Assembly: GCF_030052815.1 (NCBI RefSeq)
Contig: NC_079497.1
Coordinates: 16,320,258 to 16,384,257 of the forward strand
Length of the DNA: 64,000 nt
DNA from: Hevea brasiliensis
Taxonomy: Eukaryota; Streptophyta; Magnoliopsida; Malpighiales; Euphorbiaceae
Direction of reading: 5' to 3'
Within the stretch, counting starts at the first letter, position 1; every line of letters begins with the position of its first letter. The translations under genes and the position numbers were made by a program. The notes below the pieces were generated by a model that ran no database searches, was not told where the DNA came from, and was given only the letters and a program-made list of their open reading frames with translations. Shown in pieces: positions 46,553-56,731 of the stretch.

Positions 46553-46727
46553 TGTCGTAAAGGGATTTTGCGATCGCCTGGATGATCACTCACCGAAGTG
46601 GGAAAAGTGAAGAGTCGCCACCTTAGTTTTGAGGGAAACTAAAGAAAACCATTTGGGAAGATAAATTAAAAATGAAACCACTTCAAACCAGAGATTCTGG
46701 GTTCGATCCCCAGTGGAGTCGCCAAGC
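46553..46727 (-). repeat. Extra U5 fragment plus long tRNA-derived PBS (duplication)
   Basis: In plus coordinates 46553-46686 repeats the first ~135 bases of the LTR (46728 on) with about six differences. It then passes into 46687-46724, which reads as the 3' half of a tRNA: ACCAG, AGATT, a 5-bp T-stem CTGGG/CCCAG around TTCGATC, acceptor TGGAGTC, G, CCA. The spacer AGC follows, then the LTR. The same AGC spacer follows the distal PBS at 46550-46552. So in element sense the 5' end reads LTR, tRNA complement of 38 nt, partial U5, 18-nt PBS. Confidence 0.88.
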
Positions 46728-47138
46728 TGTCGCAAAGGGATTTTGCGGTCGCCTGGACGATCACTCACCGAAGTGGGAAAAGTGAGGAGTCGCCACCTTA
46801 GTTTTGAGGGAAACTAAAGAAAACCATTTGGGAAGATAAATTAAAAATGAAACCACTTCAAAACAGAGATTCTAGGTTCGGGGTCCGTAAACGGGTGGGG
46901 AAGGTGTTAGGCACCCCACCTCGTCCCTTAATAAGGGTAAGTAGATTTAATTTTGCATTCTTTATAAAGTAGTTAGGAGGGCTTGAATGGGAATGTTAAT
47001 CCTTTTGTCAAAAGGAAATTTTAATTTTTCACTAAATTCGGATCACCCAGATACATAAGTAAATGAGACAACCTTAGTGAGTTGACGTTGCGAATCATTT
47101 ATGATTTTGGGATTATTTTGTGTACAGGTTAAGATTTG

Positions 47139-47408
47139 GTGTGAGAATCGGATAAGAACTCTCCTCCGATCTCTTTTTGATATTTATTAAAATTTGGAGT
47201 TGAGACCGGATAAGAATCCTCCTCCGATCTCTTTCAGATGTTTATTAAAATTATGAGTTGAGACCGGATAAGAACTCTCCTCCGATCTCTTTTAAATAGT
47301 TATTAAAATTTTGAGTTGAGACCGGATAAGAACTCTCCTCCGATCTCTTTTTAACGTTTATTAAAATTTGGAGTTGAGACCGGATAAGAACTCTCCTCCG
47401 ATCTCTTT
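47139..47408. repeat. Five tandem 58-bp repeats in the O 5' LTR
   Basis: Same array as at 29167-29436, each unit containing GGATAAGAA and CTCCTCCGATCTCTTT. Confidence 0.92.
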
Positions 47409-48412
47409 TAGATTAACAGGAGCCCGAAAGGGACTTTTCCGATCTCCCGAATTTTAATTTCAGCTACATGACATAAGAGCCTAAAGCTAAGGATTCTGGC
47501 ATTCAAAGATGCTGGGGATAAGGCTTCTCGATACCTTTTGGCTAGATGGGGAAAACTAGACTTGATTTACCGACCTTCCATGTATTCATTTTACCAATAT
47601 CTATTAATGTCCGATCTATTCTGTTTCATTTACCTCCTTTTATTTCTACTTTATGACCTCTTTGTCGAATTGCTGTTTACGTCAGCCTAATAGTTTGGCT
47701 ATCTTCCTGACGCGTTATTCAGGTTCTCTCTTTTTAAAAGAGACCCCTAAGTTGCGATTACACGTCTTGCACGACCATTTACACGCTACTAGGAACCATA
47801 AAAACTTGCATTCAGAAATGACGAAGATTAATAAAATGACGAACTAATCACTAAAGAGATAACTCGAGAGTAACATTATTTTGGGTCCTTTTGCACAAAA
47901 TGAACTTGGAGAAAATCACATACGTAAGAAGAACAAATAAAGTGCGAAAAATAAATGTAAACACTTAGTAAAACAAAGAATATGAGCTCTTACCTGTGAG
48001 GAGCCAAATCTATAGAAACAACTACGGGGTGGCAAATAGAGATAAGACAGTGGACTGATTAGCCTGAGAGCTGATGTTCGTCGGGAAGTGAAGGGAGCTT
48101 AGCTAAAATATAATCAGATTAAGATAAAAGCCGAGTGGAATGAAGTTTAGCTTAGACAGTGGGAATGAAAACAGAGATGATAAAGGGCTGAAAGTGAGGG
48201 TGTGACCAGATAATGAACAAACTGGAAATGTAGAGTTCCAGTATTCAGAATCCTTTTCAAGAAACACTTCAGAAAACTAGTTTCAAAAGTTTTTCCAATC
48301 AACACTTCAAAGTTACGGAATAACAAACTGAATGAAGTTTTCAGAGTTCTTCCACTATAATAACAGCCTCTCTTTTTTGTCCGTCCGTCCCTTGAACAGT
48401 TTTTCATGCAGG

Positions 48413-48420
48413 TATTTATA
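48413..48420 (-). promoter_or_regulatory. Likely genomic-RNA promoter TATA box of element O
   Basis: Minus strand TATAAATA in CCTATAAATACCTGC. Transcription from about 30 bases downstream would give a leader of about 1.65 kb of R-U5 before the PBS. It is divergent from the antisense TATA at 49045, about 630 bases away. Confidence 0.6.
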
Positions 48421-49044
48421 GGAATCGGGCGCTCCCCGTGGAGGGTCAGGATTTATTTTGAGGGAGATGGAGGGTCAAGATTTCGAAGGACATGATCGGA
48501 TGTCCAGGAATTAAAGAGAATCAAAATGAATGGCTGAGATCCCTCTTCAGAACGCTTGTCCTTTTCTTCTTTCAATCTGACGGTCCCAGATCTTCTTGTC
48601 CGGAACGATCTAAGGGCTAAGAGCGAAAGATGCTGGTATTGTCGTCTTCTCTCTTGATCCAAGGGTTCCGGGTTTGTCCTTACAAGTGGGATCAACGGTG
48701 GAGATTGGGATGTACAGGACTGTCATGACATACCACGCACCACAAGATTGCGGGCGATTCTTAGGGGTGCGGTGGAGATCTCGTCTGCAACGCTTTAACT
48801 ACCTCGGCTCTGATTCTGACGACGGTTATTTGGGATTTGTCTTATTCTTTTTGCCTTCCGATCCCTCCTCTTTCTGATCTCTTTCACATGTTTTTTCCGA
48901 TCTTTCATGCTGGTCTCCCATCTTCCGATCTATTATTCCGATCTTTCCCTTCCTTAGGTCCGGTCTGGTCAATGCATTAATTGCCCCTCGATTCCCGAAG
49001 CGTTCGCTTCGTTTTCTGCTCAGCAATAAATGCTCATTTTCCCC

Positions 49045-49052
49045 TATATATA
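49045..49052 (+). promoter_or_regulatory. Antisense TATA box upstream of the 70-aa ORF (5' LTR copy)
   Basis: TATATATA in CCCCTATATATACCCC; the first downstream ATG is 49169. Confidence 0.55.
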
Positions 49053-49168
49053 CCCCTGTCGACATAGACATTTCCTTCATCTGATTTTCCTCTCTTCCTT
49101 CTCACTTTTCCTGTTCTAACTGCTCCGGCGGAAGTTCTGGCTACAACTGTGGCTTTGATCTTTTTCCG

Positions 49169-49381
49169 ATGGACTTCTTTACTTACCGACTGAAAATTTA
49201 TGATCCCGGTGATCGCATAACCCTAACTGACGATGGTGAGAGAACTGGATTTGACCGATCTGTATTGCGGACCTCGGTTGTACCGATCTCGAGTCGCTCA
49301 ACTGAGTTCATTCGGCTTCTCATCACATTGAGTGTTCCGACAGTGATTCTGATCCACATTGGGTGTTCCGACAGCGGATGA
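49169..49381 (+). CDS. Small ORF (70 aa) antisense in the O 5' LTR, function unknown
   Basis: Second copy of the ORF at 31200-31412, with two residue differences. I recognise no domain. The same reservations about coding status apply. Confidence 0.35.
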   Translation: MDFFTYRLKIYDPGDRITLTDDGERTGFDRSVLRTSVVPISSRSTEFIRLLITLSVPTVILIHIGCSDSG

Positions 49382-49849
49382 AGCATCCGGTCGGCAATAT
49401 CCTTGGGATCAGTTATAAACTGATCCTTAGATCAGCCTTTTGATATAATCAGATCTCCAATGTATTCCGATCCTTAGAGATCGCCCAGATGATGTAATCT
49501 GTTAATGTAATCAGATCTCTAGAGATCGCCCAAATGATGTAGTTAGACCTTTATTGTAATCCGATCCCTAGAGATCGCCCTAATGATGTAATCCGATCTT
49601 TTTAGAAATAAAAGTCTTGTTTCTCCAATTATTATCTTATTGATTATTTTCCGATCTCTGATATATTTGTCCGATCTGGTTCCTAACAAAACGACTCTTA
49701 ACTGATCCTTCATTCAAAATATTCAACTTATTATGCCGATCTCCAATTAACCGATCTCGAAATGTTCGAGAGACGTGTCAGAACAGCTGGCGAATCCCAT
49801 TAACCGATGCACTGCCTGGAACCTCGTGAGCATTAAATGCTCGGACTAG

Positions 49850-49857
49850 TATAAATA
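49850..49857 (+). promoter_or_regulatory. Antisense TATA box of the two-exon LTR gene (5' LTR copy)
   Basis: TATAAATA in GACTAGTATAAATAGGGA; the gene's ATG at 50021 is 163 bases on. The G-run after it is shorter than in the other LTR. Confidence 0.65.
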
Positions 49858-50020
49858 GGGATGGGGGGGGGGGTTAGCCATTTGCTCTCTCATTCCATTT
49901 TCAGTCTCTTGCTCACAACTTCGAAGTTCTCTCATTTTTCCCAAATTCTTCCGACGCCGATCAGACTCCGGTAAGGGCTTTGATCTTCTTTTTAGTTTAA
50001 GTTCTTTATTTCCTTTGAAA

Positions 50021-51902
50021 ATGAGCGGTGTCAAAGGTCAGAGAGCGGCGAGCCCTCCTTCCATTCAGTTCTCATGGTCGTCCGATGAAGAAGAGGTAGT
50101 CGGGCCAAGCACGCAACCTGAACCCCCTAGGGTCTCTGTTCCAGCTCGGGGGCGGATCAGACCATCAAGGCGTGCACCTGTTTCAGGGAGGGAGACTCTC
50201 CCTATAGACGAGCTACCGTCGGTACTTCGAGAATCTGATCTTCAATCGTTTAGCCAAGAATACAACATTCGGCCTGATTCGTACGAGCTAATCAAGTGCC
50301 ACGGCGATCTTCGTATCGATCACTCCTTTGAAGAGAATGACATGGTTATGGTGTACGAGGAACAGTTAAAGGCCGGTCTTCGGTTCCCTCTAGATGACTT
50401 CTATAAGGAGGTTCTAAAACTTCACCGAGCGTGGATTGCTCAAATTCACCCTAACTCGTGGCGGATCTTGGTAGCCTTCCGAGGTCTATGCCGAGCTAAG
50501 GGAATCAGACCTACGGCTAAGGTGTTCGCCGAGCTGCACAGACTAACTCGCCGAAAGGATGACGAACACTGGTTCTTTCAGGCGAAGCCTCATTGTGGGC
50601 TCTTTTCCGATCTGCCCTCATCCCTTAAGAATTGGAAGAACCGTTTCTTCATTCTGAGGAGCAAAGATCCGAGCTGCTTTGAGGACTTCCCCCGTAGCTG
50701 GTGGTACCAGGGGCCTTTGCTTCCGAAGCATATTACCCTGAACCAGGAGGAAAGCTTAATAGTGATGAATCTGAAGAGTCAGGCCGCCACTCAAAAGTAT
50801 TCTTGTTTGGATGCGGTGACTGCCGAGTTGCACCATTAGACTATTCAACTGCTCACCGGCCAAGACCGCGAACTTCCGCTCTCTGACCTCGGCATTGGTA
50901 TTTTCTATATCTCAGCTCTCAGGACCTTAGCGATCTCACTGACCTTTTCTTTGTGCAGGTATAGCGGGTGGTGAGGGTTCTAGGAAGCGGAAGAAGGACA
51001 AAGAGATCTTCCGGAAAATAAAGGAGATGAAACGTTCGGAAATGCTTCGAACACCTGGTCATGAATCTGGGGAAGTACAAGGAGACCCGCCTCAACCTTC
51101 GGATCTGCCGACCGCTAAAGCTGTCCGATCTCCTCCTAGATTGGAAGAGCAGCCTCCGGCTCTTCCAGTTGTTCCAAGCACGGAAAGGGGTCCTTCTCAA
51201 TCTTCTGGGAGGACCTCTTCTCGTGGCGCTCAAAAGCTAATCGAGTCCCTGAAGAATAACCGGACTGTTCGGGAGAACCCCGATTTTGCCCAAGTCTTGG
51301 GGTCTTCCATCTTCCTTCGGGAGGATCGGGACAGGCTATCCTCGAACAGCCTTGATGATATCTTGACTCAATCCATGAGCCTGAACGTGGAGTGCCTGGT
51401 GAATCAGACCATGGTTTGGGAAAAGGTTCAGCGTCTGGGTAAGGAGATCGGGAAGAAAAATCAGGAAGTGGCTTCCCTCCGATCCCAACTCTCATCCGCT
51501 CGGGATTATATATCTCAAGTTGAGGGGCGGGCGAAGTTTTATGAAGACAGGCTGGCCGAACTGAATCTTGTTCTGGCTGAAAGGAATCGGGTTCTCGGAG
51601 AAGTCCAGGCGCTACAGGCCAACGAAAGCCGCCAGTCGCCCAACTCATCGAGGAGCTTACAGAGAAAGACGGGAGCTTAAGGAGAAAGATGAAGAGATGG
51701 TGACGGAATAGCCGGGGCCTATGTGAATGCTCACAAGGACCTCTTGGCCGAACTCCAGAAGCGTTACCCAGAGGAGGACTTCTCTTGGATGGCCGACCTG
51801 GCTCCTGGGGGTGATGATGAGGACAGTGAGGAGGAAGCCGAGGGTGAGAGAGAGAGTGAGCAAAATGTAAATCAGGCTGGGGGTGACCCTCCAGCTGAAT
51901 AG
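50021..51902 (+). pseudogene. Two-exon 'putative gypsy type transposon'-like gene inside the O 5' LTR (antisense)
   Basis: Second LTR copy of the gene at 32053-33924. Exon 1 (50021-50897) has one TAG at 50837 where the other copy has TGG. The intron is 50898-50958. Exon 2 is open from about 50959 to 51640 and shows the coiled coil clearly (VEGRAKFYEDRLAELNLVLAERN); it is then shifted by small indels near 51630-51680 where the other copy reads through (EELKEKDEELKEKDEEM). The acidic tail ends at TAG 51900. The two copies are broken at different places, which suggests the gene was intact when O inserted, or that some indels are sequencing errors. Confidence 0.72.
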
Positions 51903-52497
51903 CTTGTACAAAAAATGAAATGAAATGGGATGTCTCTTTTGTTCAATGAATGGATGTGATTGGAAAATCTCTGAATTGCCTAAGTATTTGATTGTATGAG
52001 CATAGCGAAACAAGAACTAAATGCAATTATTAATCTAAGTATAAGAGATCGGAAAGCACAATAAGCATGAGATCGGTGGGGAAGAAATGCTGAATGGGAC
52101 TTGATTAAAATTGAAAATTTAACTTGAACACTTAAGATCGGAATCCTCATTAAACCGAACCAAAACCTTAGCTCTTAATCTTTCGAAAAGGAGATCGACA
52201 ATAAAACTAGTAAGAAAAGATCTAGTGCCAGTTCATTTCGTTTAGTAGGAATATACTTGACGGGTCCTGAGTTTCGACAATGGGTTTGAGAGATCGGTGA
52301 GCGATAGACTGGTAAAGCTTTGACTGATGCGAGAACTTAACAATTTGATTTAATTCTTTGCGGGGAGAGAACGGAATTGTGACAGCCTATCAAAGAGGGA
52401 TCGGAAATGTGATTAGCCGTCCGAAGGAGACTTAGTACCGGGGATCGGTTTCAAAGTTTTATTGATTTTGGGGATCGGCCAAAATATGGTGTCGACA

Positions 52498-53240
52498 TAC
52501 CTGGAAGAGAGAAGAAGAGAATTTATTAACCTGAGGCAGAGACAATTGTCAGTGGCTGAGTATGAGAAAGAATTCGTCCGATTAAGCCGCTATGGAAGGG
52601 AGATAGTCCCAAATGAAGCTGAAAAATGCAAGAGATTTAAAGAGGGACTAAATGACAACATCAAGATCCAGCTCACTGCCTTGGGAATCACAGAATTTAC
52701 CAAGTTAGTGGAAGCTGCAATAAAGGTGGAAAAAGTAAGAATTAGTGAACAGACCAGAAGGGATAGACAGCAGAAGAGGGGACCAGGTCAGTCTAGTTCC
52801 GCACTTGGATTTGGGAAGAAGTTTAAGGGTCCTCCTACACAGAGTTCGGGTCAGCCACAGGGTCAGGGTCAGTCTCAGGGGCCCAGGCCACAGTTCACCC
52901 CTAGGAGAGGTCAGTCCACACCATCAGTGGGCAGCTCTCCAGGGATGGGGTTCAGGGGACCAGCCCCAGCATCTTCTGCGTGTCCACACTGTCAGAAATG
53001 GCATAAGGAGGAGTGTTGGAGAGTGACTGGTGCTTGCTTGAGGTGTGGGTCAGCAGAGCATCAGTTGAGAAACTGTCCACGCAGAACTACTACAGCTGCT
53101 CCAACACAAGCAGACAGACCTGCTCCTGCACCACCAAGGGGTAGAAGGTCTGGTAAATCCGAAGCTGTGGGACCATCTCAGAGGCCTGCATCCGAGCCGC
53201 CAGAGAGGCCGATAATGCACCACCTGCCAGAAATTATGCC
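52498..53240 (+). pseudogene. gag: Element A gag, C-terminal part with zinc knuckle
   Basis: It continues the frame cut at 28755: YLEERRREFINLRQRQLSVAEYEKEFVRLSRYG, then KCKRFKEGLND and a basic Gln/Gly/Pro-rich stretch. Next come CPHCQKWHKEECW and the CCHC knuckle CLRCGSAEHQLRNC (about 53035-53080), all metal ligands present. An indel near 53200-53230 ends this frame at TGA 53242; the protease frame begins beside it. Confidence 0.9.
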
Positions 53241-53909
53241 TTGAGAGCTCAGGAGGAGCAAGATGCCCCGGACGTCATCAGGGGTACGTTCTCCCTCTAC
53301 ACTACACCTGTGCATGCATTGGTGGATCCAGGATCCACTCATTCATACATCTGCATCAATCTACCCGTAGAAAGGGGGATACTGGTAGGGGAGAGTGACC
53401 AAGACATTCTGGTCACTAATCCATTGGGTCACAGTGTGGTAGTGAACAAGGTATACAAGGGTTGCCCTTTAAGGATTCAGGGGTATGAATTCTTGGCAGA
53501 CTTGATTGAGTTGCCTTTCCATGAGTTTGACGTGATTTTGGGAATGGACTGGTTGTTACGTCATCAGGCAATAGTTGATTGCAAATTGAAGAGAATTTCT
53601 TTGAAAACCCCTGAGGGTAATGAAATTACAGTTGTGGGTGAAAGGACAGATTTTCTGTCTAATGTCATCTCAGCCACAGTTACAAGAAGAATGATGAGAA
53701 AAGGCTGTGAAGCCTACCTAGCACATGTGGTGGATACTAGGCAGGCTAAGCCAAACTTGAGTGACATACCCACAGTAAGAGACTTCCCAGAGGTATTTCC
53801 TGAAGAGTTGCCTGGTTTGCCACCAGAAAGGGAAGTCGAATTTGCTATTGAGACACTGCACAAAGACCCATTTCCATTACTCCTTATAGGATGGCACCCA
53901 TCGAATTGA
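53241..53909 (+). pseudogene. Element A aspartic protease and RT N-terminus
   Basis: RGTFSLYTTPVHALVDPGSTHSYI (active site DPGS, about 53325) and FDVILGMDWLLRHQAIVDCKLK (about 53530), then the linker DIPTVRDFPEVFPEELPGLPPEREVEFAIE. The frame is lost at about 53858, where relatives continue into the ITPYRMAP block; that block is present at 53875-53905 in another frame. Confidence 0.9.
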
Positions 53910-55708
53910 GAGAGTTGAAAACTTCGATTGCAAGAGTTGTTAGATAAGGGGTTCATACGCCCAAAGGTGTCACCATGGGGAGCTCCAGGTCGCTTTGTGA
54001 AAAAGAAGGATGGGACTTTGAGGCTATGTATTGATTCTGCAGCTTGAATAAAGTGACTGTGAAGAATAAATATCCGTTGCCTAGAATTGATGATCTGTTT
54101 GATCAGTTGAAGGGAGCAGGAGTATTTTCTAAGATTGATCTCAGATCAGGGTATCATCAGTTGAGGGTGAAGGATGTAGATGTGCCCAAGACTGCATTCA
54201 GGACCCGGTATGGGCATTATGAGTTCCTGGTGATGCCCTTTGGCCTAACAAATGCACCAGCGGCATTCATGGACCTTATGAACCGTATCTTCCATCCATA
54301 CCTGGATCGGTTCGTAGTGGTTTTTATTGATGATATTCTGGTGTACTCCAAGACCAGGGAAGAACATGATGAACATTTGAGGATTGTTCTGCAAACCCTG
54401 TGGGAAAAGAAGCTGTATGCTAAGTTGTCCAAGTGTGACTTTTGGCTGAATGAAATTGCATTCCATGGACACATAGTGTCAGCTGATGGGATTAGGGTGG
54501 ATCCAAAGAAAATAGAAGCAGTGATGGAATGGAAGCCTCCCAGAAACACAACTGAGGTCAGAAGCTTCTTGGGGCTAGCTGGGTATTACAGAAGATTTGT
54601 GAAGGGATTTTCCCTAATAGCTGCTCCAATGACCAAGTTGTTACACAAGAATGTCAGATTTGACTGGAATGACAAATGTCAGACCAGTTTTGAGAAGTTG
54701 AAGGCTATGTTGACAGAGGCACCAGTGTTAACACAACCAGTGTCAGGAAAAGACTTTGTGGTCTACAGTGATGCCTCTCATAATGGGCTAGGGTGTGTAT
54801 TGATGCAAGAGGGGAAAGTGATCGCCTATGCTTCCAGACAGCTAAGGCCACATGAACAGAACTACCCTACCCATGATCTAGAGCTTGCAGCAATTATCTT
54901 CGCACTGAAGATATGGAGGCATTACTTGTATGGTGAAAAGTGCTACATTTACACAGACCACAAGAGTCTAAAATATTTGCCAACTCAGAGGGAGCTCAAC
55001 CTTAGACAGAGGCGATGGATTGAGTTCCTGAAGGACTATGATTGTGTGATTGACTATCATCCTGGGAAGGCAAATGTAGTTGCTGATGCTTTGAGCAGAA
55101 AATCCATAACAGCCTTGAGATCATTGAATGCCCGTCTATCTTTGGTTCGTGATGGAGCTATCTTGGCTGAGTTGCAAGTGAGGCCAAACCTGCTACAGCA
55201 GATTTTAGATGGGCAAAAGGCAGATGAGAAGCTAATGGCTATTATGAGCAAAATCCTAGAGGGAAAAGCAGCTGACTATGAGGTGAAAGCAGACGGGTGT
55301 CTGCACTACAAAGGAAGACTGTGTGTACCAAATAATGGGGAATTGAAAGCCAGTATTCTAAAAGAGGCACACACCAGTGTATATGCTATGCACCCAGGAA
55401 GTACAAAGATGTATCATGATCTGAAGCTCCAATATTGGTGGCCTGGTATGAAGAAGGACATAGCTGACTACGTGACTAAATGCTTGGCATGTCAGCAAGT
55501 CAAGGCAGAACATCAAGTTCCATCAGGTTTGCTACAGCCTATACGCATACCTGAATGGAAATGGGATCGGGTCACTATGGATTTTGTGAGTGGGCTACCT
55601 CTCACCCGGAAGAAACATGATGCAGCATGGGTGATAGTTGATAGATTGACGAAGTCAGCACACTTTCTGCCAGTTAGGACTGACTACTCACTAGAGAGGT
55701 TAGCATAA
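53910..55708 (+). pseudogene. pol: Element A RT, RNase H and first half of integrase
   Basis: A short damaged stretch (53910-54043) is followed by a 554-codon open frame. [38 protein letters not shown], active site FIDDILVYS (about 54325-54351). RNase [35 protein letters not shown], all catalytic acids present. Integrase: [13 protein letters not shown]...CLACQQ zinc region, then TMDFVSGLP with the first catalytic Asp. The frame ends at TAA 55706 where relatives have Gln (CAA-to-TAA). The damage near 54030 replaces the CIDYRQLNK block and includes a CTGCAG; it may be a sequencing error. Confidence 0.93.
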
Positions 55709-56282
55709 TTGTATATCAGTGAGATAGTTAGACTGCATGGAATTCCACTTTCCATCATATCTGATCGAGACCCAAGGTTTACATCGAGATTTTGGAAGAA
55801 GTTGCATGAATCCTTGGGTACACAACTCCATTTCAGCACAGCTTTCCATCCTCAGACGGATGGGCAATCCGAAAGAGTAATCCAGGTAAACAATTGAAAC
55901 CAATGAAATTGATACAAATATTGAATTGAAATGATAACAATAACGTGAAATATATGTCAGGTCCTTGAGGATATGCTGAGGAGTTGTGTTATTGAGTTTG
56001 AGGGAAGTTGGGATAGATACCTCCCACTGGCAGAATTTGCGTACAATAATAGCTACCAAGCTAGTATCCAAATGGCCCCGTATGAAGCGTTGTATGGGAG
56101 AAAATGTAGAACTCCAGCAGTCTTTGGACTGAATTGGGCGAAGACAAGCGGTAGGGCTGACACTGTGAAACAGTGAGGAGAAGGTAAAATCAATCAAAGC
56201 CAATCTCAAAGTTGCCTCGCATGCATGTAAATCTTATGCCGACCTGAAGAGAAAAGAAATAAAATATGGGGTTGGCGACAAA
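55709..56282 (+). pseudogene. Element A integrase core, second half, with an intron-like insertion
   Basis: [23 protein letters not shown] carries the second Asp and [11 protein letters not shown] the catalytic Glu. A 75-bp GT-AG insertion (55886-55960) follows. Then comes [33 protein letters not shown], in the same frame across the insertion. Beyond about 56115 the frame is broken by several indels up to 56280, where sequence like KRKEIKYGVGDKVLLKVSPW resumes. Confidence 0.88.
55886..55960 (+). other. 75-bp GT-AG intron-like insertion in the A integrase
   Basis: The exon ends ATCCAG, the insertion runs GTAAACAATTG...TATATGTCAG, and the exon resumes GTCCTTGAG. It is phase 0, AT-rich, contains an in-frame TGA after three codons, and has a branch-point-like ATAAC about 25 bases before the 3' end. 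Element B has no insertion here (CAG then ATATTGGAG). The junction CAG|GT is a classic proto-splice site. Confidence 0.72.
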
Positions 56283-56720
56283 GTGCTCCTCAAGGTGTCA
56301 CCATGGAGGAAAGTATTGAGGTTTGGAAGGAAAGGTAAGTTAAGCCCTAGGTTCATTGGCCCATATGAAGTCATTGAACGTGTGGGTCCAGTGGCCTATA
56401 GGCTAGCTTTACCACCAGAGCTGGACAAGATCCACAATGTGTTCCATGTATCCATGCTCAGAAGATACCGCTCAGATCCTTCACATGTCATCTCCAGAGA
56501 AGAAATTGAAATACAGCCGGATTTGACATACGAAGAAGAACCTCTACGGATCTTGGCTCGGGAAGTGAAAGAGTTGAGAAACAAGCAAATTCCATTGGTG
56601 AAAGTGCTATGGAGGTACCACAACACTGAGGAGGCAACTTGGGAAAGTGAAGAGACGATGAGGCAACAGTTCCCTCAACTGTTTTCATCAGGTAAATTTC
56701 GAGGACGAAATTTAAATTAG
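56283..56720 (+). CDS. Element A integrase C-terminus and chromodomain-like tail
   Basis: A 145-codon open frame: the integrase C-terminal block (KLSPRFIGPYEVIERVGPVAYRLALPPEL, NVFHVSMLRRY) and the tail VKVLWRYHNTEEATWESEETMRQQFPQLF, which marks it as a chromovirus. Stop is TAG at about 56718, just before the polypurine tract. The Met used is internal; it belongs to the pol polyprotein. Confidence 0.9.
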   Translation: MLLKVSPWRKVLRFGRKGKLSPRFIGPYEVIERVGPVAYRLALPPELDKIHNVFHVSMLRRYRSDPSHVISREEIEIQPDLTYEEEPLRILAREVKELRNKQIPLVKVLWRYHNTEEATWESEETMRQQFPQLFSSGKFRGRNLN

Positions 56721-56731
56721 AGGGGAAGAGT
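56719..56731 (+). promoter_or_regulatory. Element A polypurine tract
   Basis: AGAGGGGAAGAGT abuts the 3' LTR start TGTAACACC. Confidence 0.88.

Larger units (their letters stand above)
28756..52497 (-). mobile_element. Element O: Ogre/Tat-type Ty3/gypsy retrotransposon, 23.7 kb
   Basis: TACCT flanks it on both sides (28751-28755 and 52498-52502). In its own sense (minus strand) the LTRs start TGTCGACACC and end CTTTGCGACA. The 5' LTR is 46728-52497 and the 3' LTR 28756-34513. The order ORF1, gag, protease, G-patch, RT, RNase H, second RNase H, integrase, tandem repeats, and the tRNA-Arg-type PBS are the known signature of the Ogre/Tat branch, as are the great size and long LTRs. The LTRs look nearly identical at their ends (one difference in the first 200 bases), so this is the youngest insertion. 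RT, gag, protease and ORF1 contain frame breaks; the RNase H-integrase part is open. Confidence 0.93.
46728..52497 (-). repeat. Element O 5' LTR (5.77 kb)
   Basis: Colinear with 28756-34513 and nearly identical at the ends. It contains the same five 58-bp repeats (about 47139-47408), the minus-strand TATA (48413-48420), the antisense TATA boxes (49045 and 49850) and both antisense ORFs. Clusters of differences from the other LTR lie near 48735-48755, 49000-49020 and 49780-49815. Confidence 0.93.

Noticed and set aside
46687..46724. Possible tRNA gene
   Set aside because: Only the 3' half is present, with CCA encoded and the element's PBS spacer beside it. It is a primer-derived segment, not a gene.
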